Below are positions 1-11,232 of a stretch of DNA of 64,000 bases, piece by piece. Source of the DNA: Flaccisagitta enflata (Eukaryota > Chaetognatha > Sagittoidea > Aphragmophora). The DNA lies in assembly GCA_965153355.1 (NCBI GenBank), contig OZ231127.1, forward strand, positions 186,001-250,000, given 5' to 3'. A model generated the notes under the pieces. It was not told the origin of the DNA. It did no database searches and saw nothing but the letters and a program-made list of their open reading frames with translations. The position numbers were made by a program, and so were the translations under genes. Within the stretch, counting starts at the first letter, position 1. Every line of letters begins with the position of its first letter.

Positions 1-34
1 CTGGCAAGCAAATATATGAGGATGCAGTCGTAGT

Positions 35-409
35 TTAAGCACCTGTGCACGCCAACTCTTCGGGCAAGTGTTCTAACAACACATGCAATTTTTGAAATAT
101 TGGTATTTGCAGATCCATCCAGCTCTTTTCAAACTCATTGAGGTATCTCATGTAAAACGGGTCCAGGTCGTAGCCAAAACAGGCGGTTACAACGGCATCG
201 AAAGCTCTAAACGCCGTCAGAAAGCGATAATGTTCTCCCGGGAGTAGTGCATCAAGGAGATCCAGGTTCTTCAGTAACGTATTGCATTCGTTCCCCTGAT
301 GCCAAAGGGATAAAAGAGCTTGTTGCGTGTTGTGGGTGTCATGTAAAACTGACATACCAACATATTTGTTCCATATGATGCTGTGGCTTAACTGACGAGG
401 CTGATACAA
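35..409 (-). pseudogene. Transposon-associated protein remnant (124-aa open frame)
   Basis: The minus frame is open for 124 codons with ordinary, non-repetitive composition. Its second half (roughly residues 55-115: a run with FRAFDAVVTACFG, then DLDPFYMRYLNEFEKSW, then IPIFQKLHVLLEHL) looks like a segment that recurs in uncharacterised, transposon-linked proteins of invertebrate genomes. In those proteins a K-hydrophobic-H stretch is followed by a Ser-Glu-Gln motif. Here the frame stops just before that point, so the copy is probably truncated. A further open minus frame of about 45 codons (about 440-578) lies upstream in the direction of translation, and another short one (about 1215-1330) lies beyond the foldback element at 594-1210. 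This suggests one old transposon ORF broken by a MITE. The family assignment rests on memory and is uncertain. It could also be an exon of a host gene derived from such an element. Confidence 0.4.
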
Positions 410-593
410 GCATATTTACAGACCAGACGTCTGAAGGACTTAAAACGGCAATGACATACGGGCTACATCACGCACTACAAAGGTTTTTCCATGATATTCT
501 TTCGTAACACCAAGTTTGGTAGGCCAGACATGAAATTCAGGCCACCTCGATTCCAACGCATCACAAAGCTTGTTGACAATTCCAAGAAAGATG

Positions 594-1210
594 CAGTACC
601 TTCCTAGCAAACCCGGCTAAAACTGGAGGATTGATTTTTGTTAGTTTAATTTTATTTCCCAAACTTCATTTTTTATATTTAACTTCATTAAAACTTACTT
701 ACTTCCTTGCACACTTTTGGCTGTTAAAAAAATAACTCGTGAAATCAAAGTGCATGAAGACATCAATATGGAGTGCTCTTACCCAGACCATTGGATTCAG
801 TAGAAAATTTTACCTATCCTAGACTACAAGAACAGCTCAGTCAGACAATTATTTCAGGTTTTACAGCTATTTTAAGTTTTTAAGGACAAGTGTTTCAAAA
901 TAATTTAGGACAATTGTCCTTAAAAACTTAAAATGGCCATAAAACCTAAAATAATTATCTGGCTGAGCTGTTCTTGTAGTCTAGGATAGGTGAAATTTTC
1001 TGCTGAATCGAATGGTCCCGGTTAGAACACTCCATATAGATGTCTTCATGCACTTTGATTTTACAAGTTATTTTTTTTGCCAGCTGAATATGTTCAAGGA
1101 ATTAAGTATCTTTTAATTGAGTTAGATACAAAAAATGAAGTTTGGGAAATAGGATTAAAGGAACAAAAATTAATCCTCCAGTTTTAGCCGGGTTTGCTCG
1201 GAAGGTACTG
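594..1210. mobile_element. Foldback MITE, about 617 bp, near-perfect long inverted repeats
   Basis: The left end (cagtaccttcctagcaaacc...) and right end (...gggtttgctcggaaggtactg) are reverse complements with about one mismatch in the outer 37 bases. The arms stay complementary far inward: Aaactgg/ccagttt, the aaaatgaag stretches, and the gctgagctgttc stretches near 830 and 965. The element is essentially one large hairpin with a short centre near 895-915. The outermost symmetrical bases include TA on each side, so a TA target duplication with ends beginning CCTTCC is possible, as for Tc1/mariner-type MITEs. It has no ORF of its own and is non-autonomous. Confidence 0.85.
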
Positions 1211-1456
1211 TTTGTAGTGCAGGAAAACCAAACGACTCCGCCACCTCCAACTCGGCGTCACGAGTAATCAAAGGTTCGTTTGCTTGCTTTTGAGATTTTG
1301 CATACTTCTCGTAATTTGCTGAGCGATGATTGAAAGAATTAGCATAAGAGAGAGGGTGAAACGGAGATAAAAATGAAGAGAATGATGGAAAGAGATGAAG
1401 AGACCGACAAAGGTAAAGAAGAGAGTGAGGGGCAGTGATGCACACGCGCATGGGCA

Positions 1457-1516
<60 letters not shown>

Positions 1517-1547
1517 GACACGCACGAACACAATAGTGTGGAGGCCG

Positions 1548-1637
<90 letters not shown>

Positions 1638-3488
1638 ATACAAATAGATGGAGAAGACACATACAGACAGACGGATAGACAAACGGACAGATATAGACAG
1701 ACATACCGACAGATTTAATGACAAAAAGGTACAGTCAAGATAGTGACATGAATATCGCCAATGAAAATTCCAAGCATATCCTCTATAGAGACAGCAGAAG
1801 CAGTCGACGAGACTTTGCAGCGGTCTCCAAGATGGGATTTCAATAGAATTTATGTTTGCTGCTTCAATTTGCATGGTCACACGATTTTCTCGAGCAATTA
1901 ATCAGCTCTAACCAGCAGAATTATGTAGGTGAATCAAAAAAAAAATTATATCGGAAACTAGGATTTCCTCATTATAACAAAAGTGTCATGCAATCAATTT
2001 TTTGCCTTCAGATTAATTTGCCAACTGGTGTTTGATGTTCCTCACATGTCGTGGGACCGTTCTTGACCAGTCCGGGGTCTGCACACTCAAAATTGTCTTT
2101 GTCCGTTAATCGTTCCGCCGTGCTCTGTTACCCCTTTCTTTTTTGTTGGATGGATCCTGGTCACTGTGGGTGATCTGGATGCAGCCAAAACTATCGATCA
2201 GCAAATGCTTCCAAATGTGGGGGCACAGCAAGTGGGGGGGGGGGAAAGGAAAAAAAATACAATAATAGCAAAGCAACGACAATGACTGTATTTACAAAGC
2301 AGTGTGGTCAAACGTTCATGAAAATTTTTTCTAAGAAATTGTTGCATCTTGTTGGGCGACTTCGTATGTAAAACGCCATTGAGACATGATGGAATTTTCA
2401 CTTTGATTTATATCTATGCTATTTATTCTGACCATGGCATTTGAACATTGGATGCGTGGAATGAGGACTGATTGTTTTTGGCTGAGAGTAGGAGCATGGC
2501 GAGACAATCCATTCCAAAGGTTGGTTGTAGAACCCAAATGTGTAACTCCCTTTCACATTGCAACAAGCATGCAGAAATTGTTATGATTGTTTGTAGTTTT
2601 GAAGTCAGAGAAATTCTTTACCCATGGTTGAACTTGTTAGTATTTTCAAGATCCATTTCTTTTTATTTTTTTCTGGATCTTTAAACACCCATTTCCTGTA
2701 TGGATGCTACACCCGGGCTACATGCCACAAATCAAAAGTGCCAGGTTTTGGGATGATGAGATGAGAAGCAAGAGTTGTAGGTTGGGCTCATTTTGTTCCA
2801 ACTTGAGAATCCCAGGTGTATGTGGCAAAAATAGAATGTGTTTTTTGTTTATTTATTGTGCAAGTAGCATGTAGTTAGTAAATTTTCAATTTTCTGTTGC
2901 ATTCTACCTTTGCCAAATTGAAGAGTATGAGTTTCTGCGATTGAAGAGATTGCTGGAAGTGTTTTTGAACCATTTATGGTTTTCTGGACATCTTGCCAGC
3001 TTGCGAGTGTTTTGTTTTGAACCATAAGTAGTTCACCGGACCCCTTGCCGGTCTAGCTGGTGTTGGGGAAAGTCGACTGTCTGCGGCGAATCAAACATGT
3101 TTGTAATTTTGCGCATATTACAACCATATTTCAGAAACAATCCACCAAGGGGAACCTGGGTGCTCAAGCACATTCAAATTAGAATAAATTTTGAGTGTGT
3201 TGTTGCTCCGAACACTTTTCATTTGTAGTTACTATAGCAGCATCTTGGTTGGTACCTGAGAAATTTTTTTTTTTGCTACCTTAGTCTCTTGCCATGTAGT
3301 TATGGGCATCAGATTTGTCTCTTTCTACAATATCTGTTTTTTGTTGGGAAATGTAAAATTCATCTTCTACATTCGCGTGATTGTTGATCGTTAGAAAAAT
3401 GTTATTCATTTGGATGCAGGCTGTTGGGACTTGAAGGTTTAAAACAAGGAGTAGTAATCAATTTTCATATTTGTTTTTCAAATTGGCT
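1211..3488. other. Intergenic stretch with microsatellites; no supported gene
   Basis: It contains a (CA)n tract near 1455-1514 and a (GA)n tract near 1551-1635, then several hundred bases of AT-rich sequence with T and A homopolymers. A short minus-strand open frame at about 1215-1330 is non-repetitive and may continue the transposon remnant at 35-409. Longer open frames over the CA/GA tracts are products of the repeats. From 1880 to 3488 I see nothing I can assign. It may hold the 3' untranslated part of the RING gene that ends at 3489 on the minus strand. Confidence 0.6.
1455..1635. repeat. Adjacent (CA)n and (GA)n microsatellites
   Basis: A run of about 55 bases of CA is followed, after 37 bases of unique sequence, by about 85 bases of GA. 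It opens long low-complexity frames on both strands, which I do not regard as genes. Confidence 0.95.
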
Positions 3489-4283
3489 TCATTTTTGTTG
3501 GTCTAGGAAGTGCCGTGAACTTTTGTTCTTGTTGAGCGGATGCTTCCATGGGGGAAAGTTTGGCAGTGGGGGTGGCGGGAAGGACCAAATAGTTGTAAAG
3601 GCTGTCCATGGTGGTGGGAAATGTGCCCATGGAGGAAGAGGAGATGAGGCAAGTGAGTGAGAGTTTGTTTTCCAAGTGGGGAGAGAAGTCATTGGAGGGA
3701 TGGGTGCCGTTCCCCCATGTTTTGGTTTAGCTTGTCCATTCTGGAACTTCATGGATTTTTTTGATCCATTGAAAGGTTGGTGAATGAGAGCATTTCTTGG
3801 TGACATTTTCATGTTTCTTTCATCAATGTTAACTTTTCTTGGCTTAGCAGAAATGGATTTTGATTTCTGTTTAACTCCAATCAAGGGTGGAGGGAGGGAA
3901 CCAGGTATTTCTTTTTTGTTCTTCTTCTTAGTTGTTGGCCCATCTGGCTTTTTGGGGAGCGATTTGGGATTTTTTTTCTCGTTGAGGGAGAGGTCTTGGA
4001 TAGCTTTTTCCAGGTCAACATCTTTGTGAGATGGTTGAACCCAATTTGGGCTATTTGTAGTGGCTTCAGTGGGAAATTGAAATTTCAAATGAATTTTTTG
4101 GAGATCCAAAGGCTGAAATTTAGTTGGGCAGGAGTGACACAGGGCCATGTTAGAATCATCTTTTTCATCCATCCAGCTGTTTTGGAAGCATGCTTGATGC
4201 CCAGTATGCCCACATTTTAGAATACTGACATCTTCAGGGTTCAGATTCTGTTTGCAAATTGGACAAATCAAAGCCAACGCCAT
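3489..4283 (-). CDS. RING-H2 finger protein, probable E3 ubiquitin ligase (264 aa)
   Basis: The frame opens at 4352, but the Met at 4283 directly precedes the RING domain (ALALICPIC...) and is the more natural start, giving 264 residues. The N-terminal finger reads C-x2-C-x13-C-x-H-x2-H-x2-C-x16-C-x2-C, the cross-brace spacing of a RING-H2 finger that binds two zinc ions and recruits a ubiquitin-charged E2. It is followed by a helical segment (FQPLDLQKIHLKFQFP) that resembles the sequence after the RING of TRAIP/NOPO proteins, with low confidence. The remainder (about residues 95-264) is a basic, Pro/Lys/Ser-rich tail without a recognised domain. Single uninterrupted frame. The substrate is unknown. 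The C-terminal low complexity leaves open an unseen downstream exon or a retrocopy. Confidence 0.7.
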   Translation of the reverse strand: MALALICPICKQNLNPEDVSILKCGHTGHQACFQNSWMDEKDDSNMALCHSCPTKFQPLDLQKIHLKFQFPTEATTNSPNWVQPSHKDVDLEKAIQDLSLNEKKNPKSLPKKPDGPTTKKKNKKEIPGSLPPPLIGVKQKSKSISAKPRKVNIDERNMKMSPRNALIHQPFNGSKKSMKFQNGQAKPKHGGTAPIPPMTSLPTWKTNSHSLASSPLPPWAHFPPPWTAFTTIWSFPPPPLPNFPPWKHPLNKNKSSRHFLDQQK

Positions 4284-4352
4284 TTTGAATTTTCTTGTAG
4301 ATCGATGGCAGAGTGAGATTTGGCCCAACCTAATAGGAAATCGTAATTTCAC

Positions 4353-5480
4353 TTAGGTCATCTCCAAATACTGTGATTTGTTCAAAGGGTCGTGGAGGAG
4401 GAGAAGGAGGAGGAGGAGGATGTAGGAGATACAAGTGCAGTCAAATTTGAACTTTGGCATCATGTTTTGTTTTAGATGAATAATTTTACTCAGTCTCCCG
4501 TCGCATGTTACATATGTGATTTGAAGGAAGAGGAGGGGGAGGAGGAGAGGAGTTTCATATAGGTCAGATGTTGAACTTGGAACCATATCTTCTGGCGTAT
4601 CAAGAGGAGGCTAACACAGCAAAACCCATTCACTGCGTTTGTATTATGGGCATCAGCTCCATAGTGGATGAAGTCCTTTGGATTGAGCTTCCAGTTTGAG
4701 TTGCTTAGAAAAACAAGTAATGTTGTTCCAATTTGTCTTTCTATTGGTTCGTTATGGCAGGGTGCAACTGTAGACTTTTTTTGTTTTTGTTTTTTTAGAT
4801 ATTGGGGCTAAGGAGATCATCGACCATCCTTAGGCTAAAGCGGCTATCCAGTTGTGAACAAGTAACTTGGTCAGTGCTATTTAGTACAAGCTTGTTTTTA
4901 TGTACCAAGTTTTACGCGCCATGCTTAACATTTCTGCTTTTTATTGGTGACTTTGTAGTCGTTCTTGGGGCTGTTATAAGGCAGGTCAGTAAGTGCAATT
5001 ACTCCCAGGTTCATGATGGCACATGTGCAGATCTGTGCGAAAAAGTGCCGTGTCTCGTCAGACAGCTCCATTTGGTTATCGGTATTCATTTGTCTGTTGG
5101 TCCATCTGTATGTTTTGTTTTGTTTTGTCTTTGTTTTTGTAAATCTAGTTCTGTGTAATGGAGGCTATCGCATATTTAGTTTTTTTTTGTGCAGCTCCAT
5201 GTAATGGAACTTTCGTTTGTACGGCATAACTGGGTGACGTCGTACAGTAGATGGCATACTAAAGATGGCATGATTTGGGTACAGTAGGTGGTGGTAATTT
5301 TTTTTGTTTTGTTGGACTAAACCATCAAGTGGAAGCATCGAGTTTGTACTGTATATGTCGGTGGATTTTTTTGGTTTATTTTTAAGGCTTAACCATCAGA
5401 TTGGTACTGTAGTAGTTTAGATGGCAGTGATTTGTTTTTTCTTTTTTTTTTTGGAGGGGGGTGGGCTTGTTAGTAGTTCT
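4353..5480. other. Non-coding stretch, T-rich; nothing recognised
   Basis: Apart from a GGA-rich run near 4395-4425 and 4530-4550, and several T homopolymers from 4770 onwards, I see no gene, element or array. The part next to 4352 may hold the promoter of the minus-strand RING gene. Confidence 0.5.
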
Positions 5481-5489
5481 TGTTGCGAT

Positions 5490-6060
5490 TTATTTTTTTT
5501 TGTTATGCTCCACTATTGAGTGGGTACTGTAGATGGTGTGAATCAGTGTTTAGTAGTTTTTGCTCCACCATCAAGTGGGTACTGTAGCTGGCGGGGTCTT
5601 TGTTTAGTTGATTTGCTCTGTCATTGAGTGGGTACTGTAGATTGCAGTGAATAATATTCACAAAATATTAAGCTTTACTTGCTTGTGGGTACTGTAGATG
5701 GTGGTTCTTTGTTTCCTCAGCAAGTGGGTACTGTAGAGTGTGGATGGTGGTGCTTTGTTTTCATTGATTTTGGGCTACCCTAGCAAGTGGGTACTGTGTA
5801 TGGTGGTAATTTATTTTCCGTGAGATTTTGGGCTTCCCCAGCAGGTGGGTACTGTAGATGGTGATAATTTTTTTTCCACAAGATTTTAGGCTTCCCCAGC
5901 AAGTGGGTACTGTAGATGGTGGTGCTTTATTTTCCACAAGATTTTGGGCTTCCCCGGCAAGTGGGTACTGTAGATGGTGGTGCTTTATTTTCCATGAGAT
6001 TTTGGGCTTCCCCAGCAAGTGGGTACTGTAGATGGTGGTGTTTTATTTTCCATGAGATTT
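5490..6060. repeat. Minisatellite, about 58-bp unit (gtgggtactgtagatgg...)
   Basis: The phrase gtgggtactgtagatggtgg recurs about every 58-60 bases, joined by ttttccacaagattttgggcttccccagcaa-type spacers. The copies are more degenerate and unevenly spaced before 5690 and nearly identical between 5760 and 6060. The array grades into the 63-bp array that follows, which shares the gtgggtactgtag and cttccccag segments. Confidence 0.9.
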
Positions 6061-6116
6061 TGGGTTTCTGTAGATGAACGTGCCTTGTTTTTTTACGAGA
6101 TTTTGAGCTTCCCCAG

Positions 6117-6362
6117 CTAGTGGGTACTGTAGATGGTAGGATCGGTAGAAGTGTTGACGTGGCTTCGGGGCTTCCCCAGCTTGTGGGTACTGTAGATGGC
6201 GTGATCGGTAGAAGTGTTGACGTGGCTTAGAGGCTTCCCCAGCTTGTGGGTACTGTAGATGGCGTGATCGGTAGAAGTGTTGACGTGGCTTAGAGGCTTC
6301 CCCAGCTTGTGGGTACTGTAGATTGCGTGATTCGTAGGAGTGTTGACTTGGCTTAGAGGCAT
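6117..6362. repeat. Minisatellite, 63-bp unit, about 4 copies
   Basis: The unit begins gtgggtactgtagatggcg and ends gaggcttccccagctt. It contains cggtagaagtgttgacgtgg. Four copies are almost identical. The unit is a multiple of three, which keeps a minus-strand frame open. I see no start context or domain and treat that frame as incidental. Confidence 0.9.
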
Positions 6363-6986
6363 TATGCGGTTTACAGTGGTTTACATACGCATAGTCGGGG
6401 TGTTACATAGCGTTCATTAGCGTGGGGTTTATCGAGCACCCACAGTTGGGCGCCACATACGCATCGTCCGGGTATTACATGGTTTAGAGTGGAAGAGCCC
6501 CACTCATCAGGCGCCACATACGCATCGTTCCTGTTGGGGTGGAATGTCAGTTAGGCCCTCAAGGATTGATAACGCGAGAGATACTTCACGATCTTTTATT
6601 CTACATCATGGAAACCTCAAGACACTATAACAGCGCTAAATAGACAGATTATCTCGGCCTTTTATACAAATTCAAGATGAACTTTGATAGCAGTCGCGAT
6701 CTGTGAACTATATACAAAAGAGAGAGAGGTGACATGAGGAACTGAGTCATCGAAGGTCCATGACCTCTGGCTGCTTCACTTTTAAGCATAGTTTTCTCTC
6801 CATGAAGCAATTGCGGATAATTTTGCACACCCTGTTAATTGAAGGGTGCTTAGATCCGATTGGTAATGGTCATTCATTTGCCTTGCGAAAACAACAAGCA
6901 TCATAATTAAGTCACTTTCAACATTGATGACACATAGACGCAAAGCAATTAACGACAAGCATCATATCAAAGTCAGTTGTCGCAAT

Positions 6987-7016
6987 ACATGACATGACAT
7001 GTCATGACATGACATT
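6987..7016. repeat. Small palindromic run of gacat/atgtc
   Basis: Repeated gacat units flank a central atgtcat, so the run folds on itself. Short and possibly a mutational product. Confidence 0.7.
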
Positions 7017-7079
7017 TGGAGAGTGATACATGTGTGACTTATGGACTAACTTGGTGTCTCTCTTACAATTCTTTGTAGG

Positions 7080-7650
7080 TGTGGTTTGCATGCGTGGGTG
7101 TGAGTGCGTGCGTGCGTTCGTGCGTTCGTGCATGCGTGTGTGCGTGCATTCATGCATGGGTGTTAGTGCGTGCTTACTTTTGTGCTTGCCTGCGTACTTG
7201 TGTGCGTAGGTGTGAGTGCACACTTGCATGCATTTGTGTGAGTGCGTGCATTTGTGCATGGATGTGAGTGTGCGCTTGCTTGCATGCTTGTGTGCATGCT
7301 TGCATGCATGGGTGTGAGTTTGTGCTTGCAGGCGTGGGTGTGAGTGCTTGCATTTGTGCATGGGTGTGTGTTCGCACTTGCTTGCATGCTTGCTTGTATA
7401 CTTGCTTGCGTAGGTATGAGTGCGTGTTTGCATGCGTGGATGTGAGTGCGTACGTTCATGCGTGGGTGTGTGGGCGCTTGCTTGATTGCTTGCATGCTTG
7501 TTTGCGTACTTGCATGCGTGGGTGTGAGTCCGTGCTTGCATCCGCGGATGTGAGTGCGTTCGTTTGTGCGTGGGTTTGAGTGCGCGCTTGCTTGCGTGCT
7601 CGCTTGCGTACTTGCGTACGTGCGTGGGTGAGTGTGATTGCGTGGGAAAC
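7080..7650. repeat. Degenerate (TGCG/TGTG)-rich minisatellite
   Basis: About 570 bases consist of variations on tgcgtgcgtgggtgtgagtgcgtgc with no fixed period. It creates long His/Thr- or Cys/Val-rich frames on both strands, which are not credible genes. Confidence 0.85.
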
Positions 7651-7778
7651 TAATAACGGAGGTGGTTCATTGTTTTGCCGATTAACGAGAGCATAATGAA
7701 CTACTATTGTTCAATTTATTGGATCTTGGGTGTGCGTGAATGAATATCACGTTAATGATTGATGTTGAGAGGAAACTG

Positions 7779-8505
7779 TACAGACGGAACACTATTTCAA
7801 GGAGAGGAGGCAGCAAAAGTTTTAGCCACCCCCCCCTACAGCCAAATTGGTTACATCAATTTTTTGACTGAAAGTGGTTTTGAATACTTAGGGAGGTTTA
7901 ATGTGGCGCCACCGTGGCGATTTTTTAGTTTCAATCTAAAACCCCCTAATTTTCCCCCTTTTAAGCCCTAGGTAACCAACCCGTCAAAGGCAAAAAAATT
8001 GAAAGAATTTTTTCTCAATCTTTGCAAATTTTTTTGTTGGAATAGTGTTAAATGATGTCCATATATACTATAAATCTTATTTTTTTTGTTTGTTTTGAGA
8101 TTTTTCAAAAAAAAAAAATTAGTTTTCAAATTGCAGATTCTTTATTTTTATTTTTTCTGTATTCATTTTTCTCACAAAAAATTGTGAAACAAACCTAAAA
8201 ATTGTGATTTATAGTGTATATGGACATCATTTAACGCTATTCCGCCAAAAATAATTACAAAAATTGAGAAAAATTTTTTTTTGATTTTTTTGCCTTTGTC
8301 GGGGTGGTCATCTAGGGCTTTAAAGGGGGCAAATTAGGGGGTTTTAGATTGAAACTCAAAAATTGCCACGGTGGCGCCACATCAAATCCCCCCAAAGTGT
8401 TCAAAACCACTTTCAATCAGAAAATTGATGAAGTCAATTAGCCTGTAGGGGAGGGTGGCTATAACTTTTGCTGCCTCCTCTCCCTAAAATAGTGTTCCGT
8501 CTGTA
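7779..8505. mobile_element. Foldback MITE, 727 bp, TIR CAGACGGAACACTATTT, TA duplication
   Basis: It begins TA-CAGACGGAACACTATTT and ends AAATAGTGTTCCGTCTG-TA. The arms are complementary over about 200 bases each: gaggcagcaaaagttttagc pairs with tataacttttgctgcctcctc, the ggcgccaccgtggcgat segment pairs with its mirror near 8355-8375, and aaccccctaattt pairs with aaattagggggtttt. Direct TA on both sides fits Tc1/mariner-like target choice. No transposase ORF. The internal ggcgccaccgtggcgattt block is shared with the element at 12617-13008, so both belong to one family. Confidence 0.88.
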
Positions 8506-8884
8506 TTGTATCGTTAAAGATTCAATTATGGTTGATGCCGAGAGGAAACTATTGTATCGTCTATTATTCATTAATGGTTGATGCTGAGAGGAGACTATTG
8601 TATGATTCATTAATGGTTATTGTTGTCATTGATGTTATGAGGCTTTTGTATCGATGTGAACGCCCACTACGATGCTCCAGATAAGGCGAAAGACTACAAA
8701 ATGTGTAAAGAAAAATTCGTTGCAAAAACAATTAAATAGAAACTTGATTTAAATGTCACTTTCATTTTAAAGGCTGGTTTTATGATCTCTGTTGTTTGAT
8801 TTTAAAAAGTTTTCCTAAAAGTTTAATCCTGTATTTATTCGTTTATCTCTACCTCAAAATTCCTACATTTCTGTTTTCCCTCTT
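8506..8884. other. Short direct repeats beside the MITE; otherwise nothing
   Basis: The phrase gttgatgctgagaggaaactattgta occurs about three times (near 7760, 8530 and 8575). This suggests that the MITE landed in, or duplicated part of, a small tandem repeat. No gene seen. Confidence 0.5.
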
Positions 8885-9092
8885 TTTAGTTGCGGACACG
8901 CAACTCTACAAGAGGCTTTGTCCGTCCGTCCGTCTGTCCGTTGGTAATGATCGAGTTGAAAAGTGGAAAAACGAGTATTTTGGATAGTTTTTGTGTATAT
9001 TTGTATATGGGTTGGGAGTATGGGTGCGGATCTGGGTTGGATGCCCCTGCCCACCCGTCCGCAACAATATTGTGACCCCGCGTCACTGGTTT
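8885..9092 (+). mobile_element. Helentron/pearl-like element, subfamily C (208 bp)
   Basis: It starts TTTTTAG and continues into the stem-loop GTTGCG-gaca-CGCAAC, followed by TCTACAAGAGGCTTTGTC and a short CCGT-type microsatellite. It ends with a 3' stem-loop GTGAC-cccgc-GTCAC followed by TGGTT. There is no inverted repeat between the two ends and no evident target duplication. Related full-length copies lie at 25496-25718 (+) and 45021-45291 (-). Confidence 0.7.
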
Positions 9093-9255
9093 TTTCTTCA
9101 GAGACTAACCCATTTCTCTCCCATTAGCACATTAGCAGTGCTGCATGCAGCTTCAGAATCAATCTCTTCACCAATACCATGGTGGTTATTAGTCTAGGGA
9201 TTGACCACTTCCGTTTTGGTTGGTGGATTAGCAACTAGTATTTGAACTACAAAAT

Positions 9256-9295
9256 GGAAGCGGAAGCGGAAGCGGAAGCGGAAGCGGAAACGGTA
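9256..9295. repeat. Hexanucleotide repeat (GCGGAA)n
   Basis: About six tandem copies of gcggaa, the last with a substitution. Confidence 0.9.
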
Positions 9296-9479
9296 GAATG
9301 GCATGAAAATTGGTCGCTTCCACATCCCTAATTATTACCACCTCTCCTCTTTATCTAGATTCATGGATTGTCTGTTAACTAATTGAAAGCGGGTCCTCTC
9401 GTTTTCACAGGAATCTGACAAAATGGGTTTTTGCCATTGTCACATCAACTTGATGATTTAATCCACTTTCCAATGAGGA

Positions 9480-9960
9480 CAAAGCGAGATAGAGCGAGAG
9501 ACAAAAAGACAGACATAGCGACATACAGACAGACAGACAGACACTTAGTAAATGCAAAATCACAAAGACAAACGGACAGAAAGACAGACAGATAGACACA
9601 TGATAGATGCAAAATCATGAAGATAAACGGCGAGAGAGACAGACAGAGAGACAGACAGATAGACATTGAGAAATGACAGATAGAGCAATGACAGATAGAG
9701 CAATGACAGATAGAGCTAAAAATGTAAAATGGCTAAATGACTGACTGAGCAAGAGCTTCTAAAACAGAGATAGACAGAGACGGAGAGAGAGACAGAGATA
9801 GAGACAGAGACAGAGACAGGTATTGGAAGAGACAGAGTGAGACAGAGACATCATATACCAATTGAACGACAGATATGGACAGAGACAGGGACAGAGACAG
9901 AGACAGAGACAGGCATTGGAAGACACGGACTGAGACAGAGACATCATTTACGAATTGAAC
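9480..9960. repeat. Degenerate (GACAGA)n tract with a duplicated block
   Basis: GACA/GAGA hexamers occupy nearly 500 bases. Within them a block with gacatcat-tac-aattgaacgacagat occurs twice (near 9848 and 9940), spaced about 94 bases. Serine-rich frames on the minus strand are products of the repeat. Confidence 0.85.
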
Positions 9961-10388
9961 GACAGATGTGCCTTTGGAGTTAGTTCTAATGCAGTGTGGA
10001 AAAAAAGAGTGATAATGAAGTGGAAGGTATGCTGTACGGCGATGCATGAAAAGGAGAGGAGAGCAAAGGCAACGCGAAGCATAACAAAGCCGAATACACG
10101 CATAAGTGTATGGCGCGGAATCTCAAAGGGCCGTCGGCAACCAGTTCCAAGTCCAACAGAGCTTCAAGCCCGATAGGCTACAGTACCTATTCATTCTTTT
10201 CAAATCTTAAATAACAATTTCATGCAAGAAATGACAGCCCAGTTAGTTAGAAAAACACACTTACTCTTTTGTTTTTCCCCTGGTTTCGCATTTTCTTCTA
10301 CTGATTTCTTTTTCGTTCATTTTTTCCGTATTTTTTGCCCTCTTTTTCTTTGTGGGCTTAAGTCCGACAGGGGTGTAAGTCCAACAGA

Positions 10389-10412
10389 CAGGGACGTCGG
10401 CCGACGTCCCTG
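10389..10412. repeat. Perfect 24-bp palindrome
   Basis: The core gggacgtcggccgacgtccc (10391-10410) is self-complementary and extends two bases further on each side. It contains two gacgtc hexamers. It is followed at once by tgacgtccct, another half copy. It could be a dyad binding site or a recombination scar. Confidence 0.85.
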
Positions 10413-10690
10413 ACGTCCCTCCCCGTACACCCATGGATACACGGCTTATCAAGTCAAGTGCGGATGGGCAGGGGCAGTGATGAATATGATCAATATCAAC
10501 GGAACAACAGTCCAACGGATCAACGAACCTACTGACGGACAAACCTTCTTACAGTATGATTTTTTTGAACTGACACGAATGAAAATCTCATATCTCCTAA
10601 ACGAAAAAAGATATCAAGATTCTGAAAAAAAACTCTCATAGCATTTGCTTTGCAGATTTTACGTCTTGGTAAAAATTATACATCACCCCT

Positions 10691-10997
10691 AAACAAGCCC
10701 GACCGGGCAAAGATGCGTCCGGACTGTGTCTCTGCGTGTATTGATCATGTGACATATACGGAGAGACAGATGGACGAACAGACGGGTGAAACGACTGAGT
10801 AATAGAGGAGGCTCTCAAAATATGTTGGTTGATCATTTGTTTCAGTGAAGGATCTCACCGTGGCCCGAAACAGCCGAGAAACGCGGTTTTTGCACAGGCG
10901 TAACGGACCGACCGACCGACGGACGGACCGACGGACCGACCGACGGACGGACGGACGGACAGACCCTCTTATAGAGATGCGAGGACGCATCTAAAAA
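10691..10997 (-). mobile_element. Helentron/pearl-like element, subfamily B, full length
   Basis: Read on the minus strand it starts TTTTTTTAGATGCG with the stem-loop GATGCG-tcct-CGCATC, then TCTATAAGAGGGTCTGTC and a CCGT/CGGT microsatellite (plus-strand positions about 10907-10965). It then has about 200 bases of unique body and ends with a perfect 3' stem-loop GCCCG-GT-CGGGC followed by TTGTT. The body is about 80-90% similar by eye to the copy at 49481-49779. No ORF of its own. Confidence 0.75.
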
Positions 10998-11232
10998 AAG
11001 GCTAGCACCTCATTTGCATCAATTTCTTCATTTCTCGGATAGGTCAAATTTTAAATGTGTCATTTTCAAAGAGTCATCTTAAAATTACGCTCTTCTTCTA
11101 TGGATCAAGCCAAACTTTTGGGACTGGTCTTAAATGAAAGGAAATTGATTATAAGTTTATATTCTGATAATTCCTTGGGCCTGAGTTACCAGTTTTTATC
11201 AAAAGATTAACAGGTCGCCCAAGGGCAATATG

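Noticed and set aside
1170-1880. 236-aa minus-strand frame
   Set aside because: Its core is CA/GA microsatellite. Only the last 40 or so codons look coding, and those run into the foldback element.
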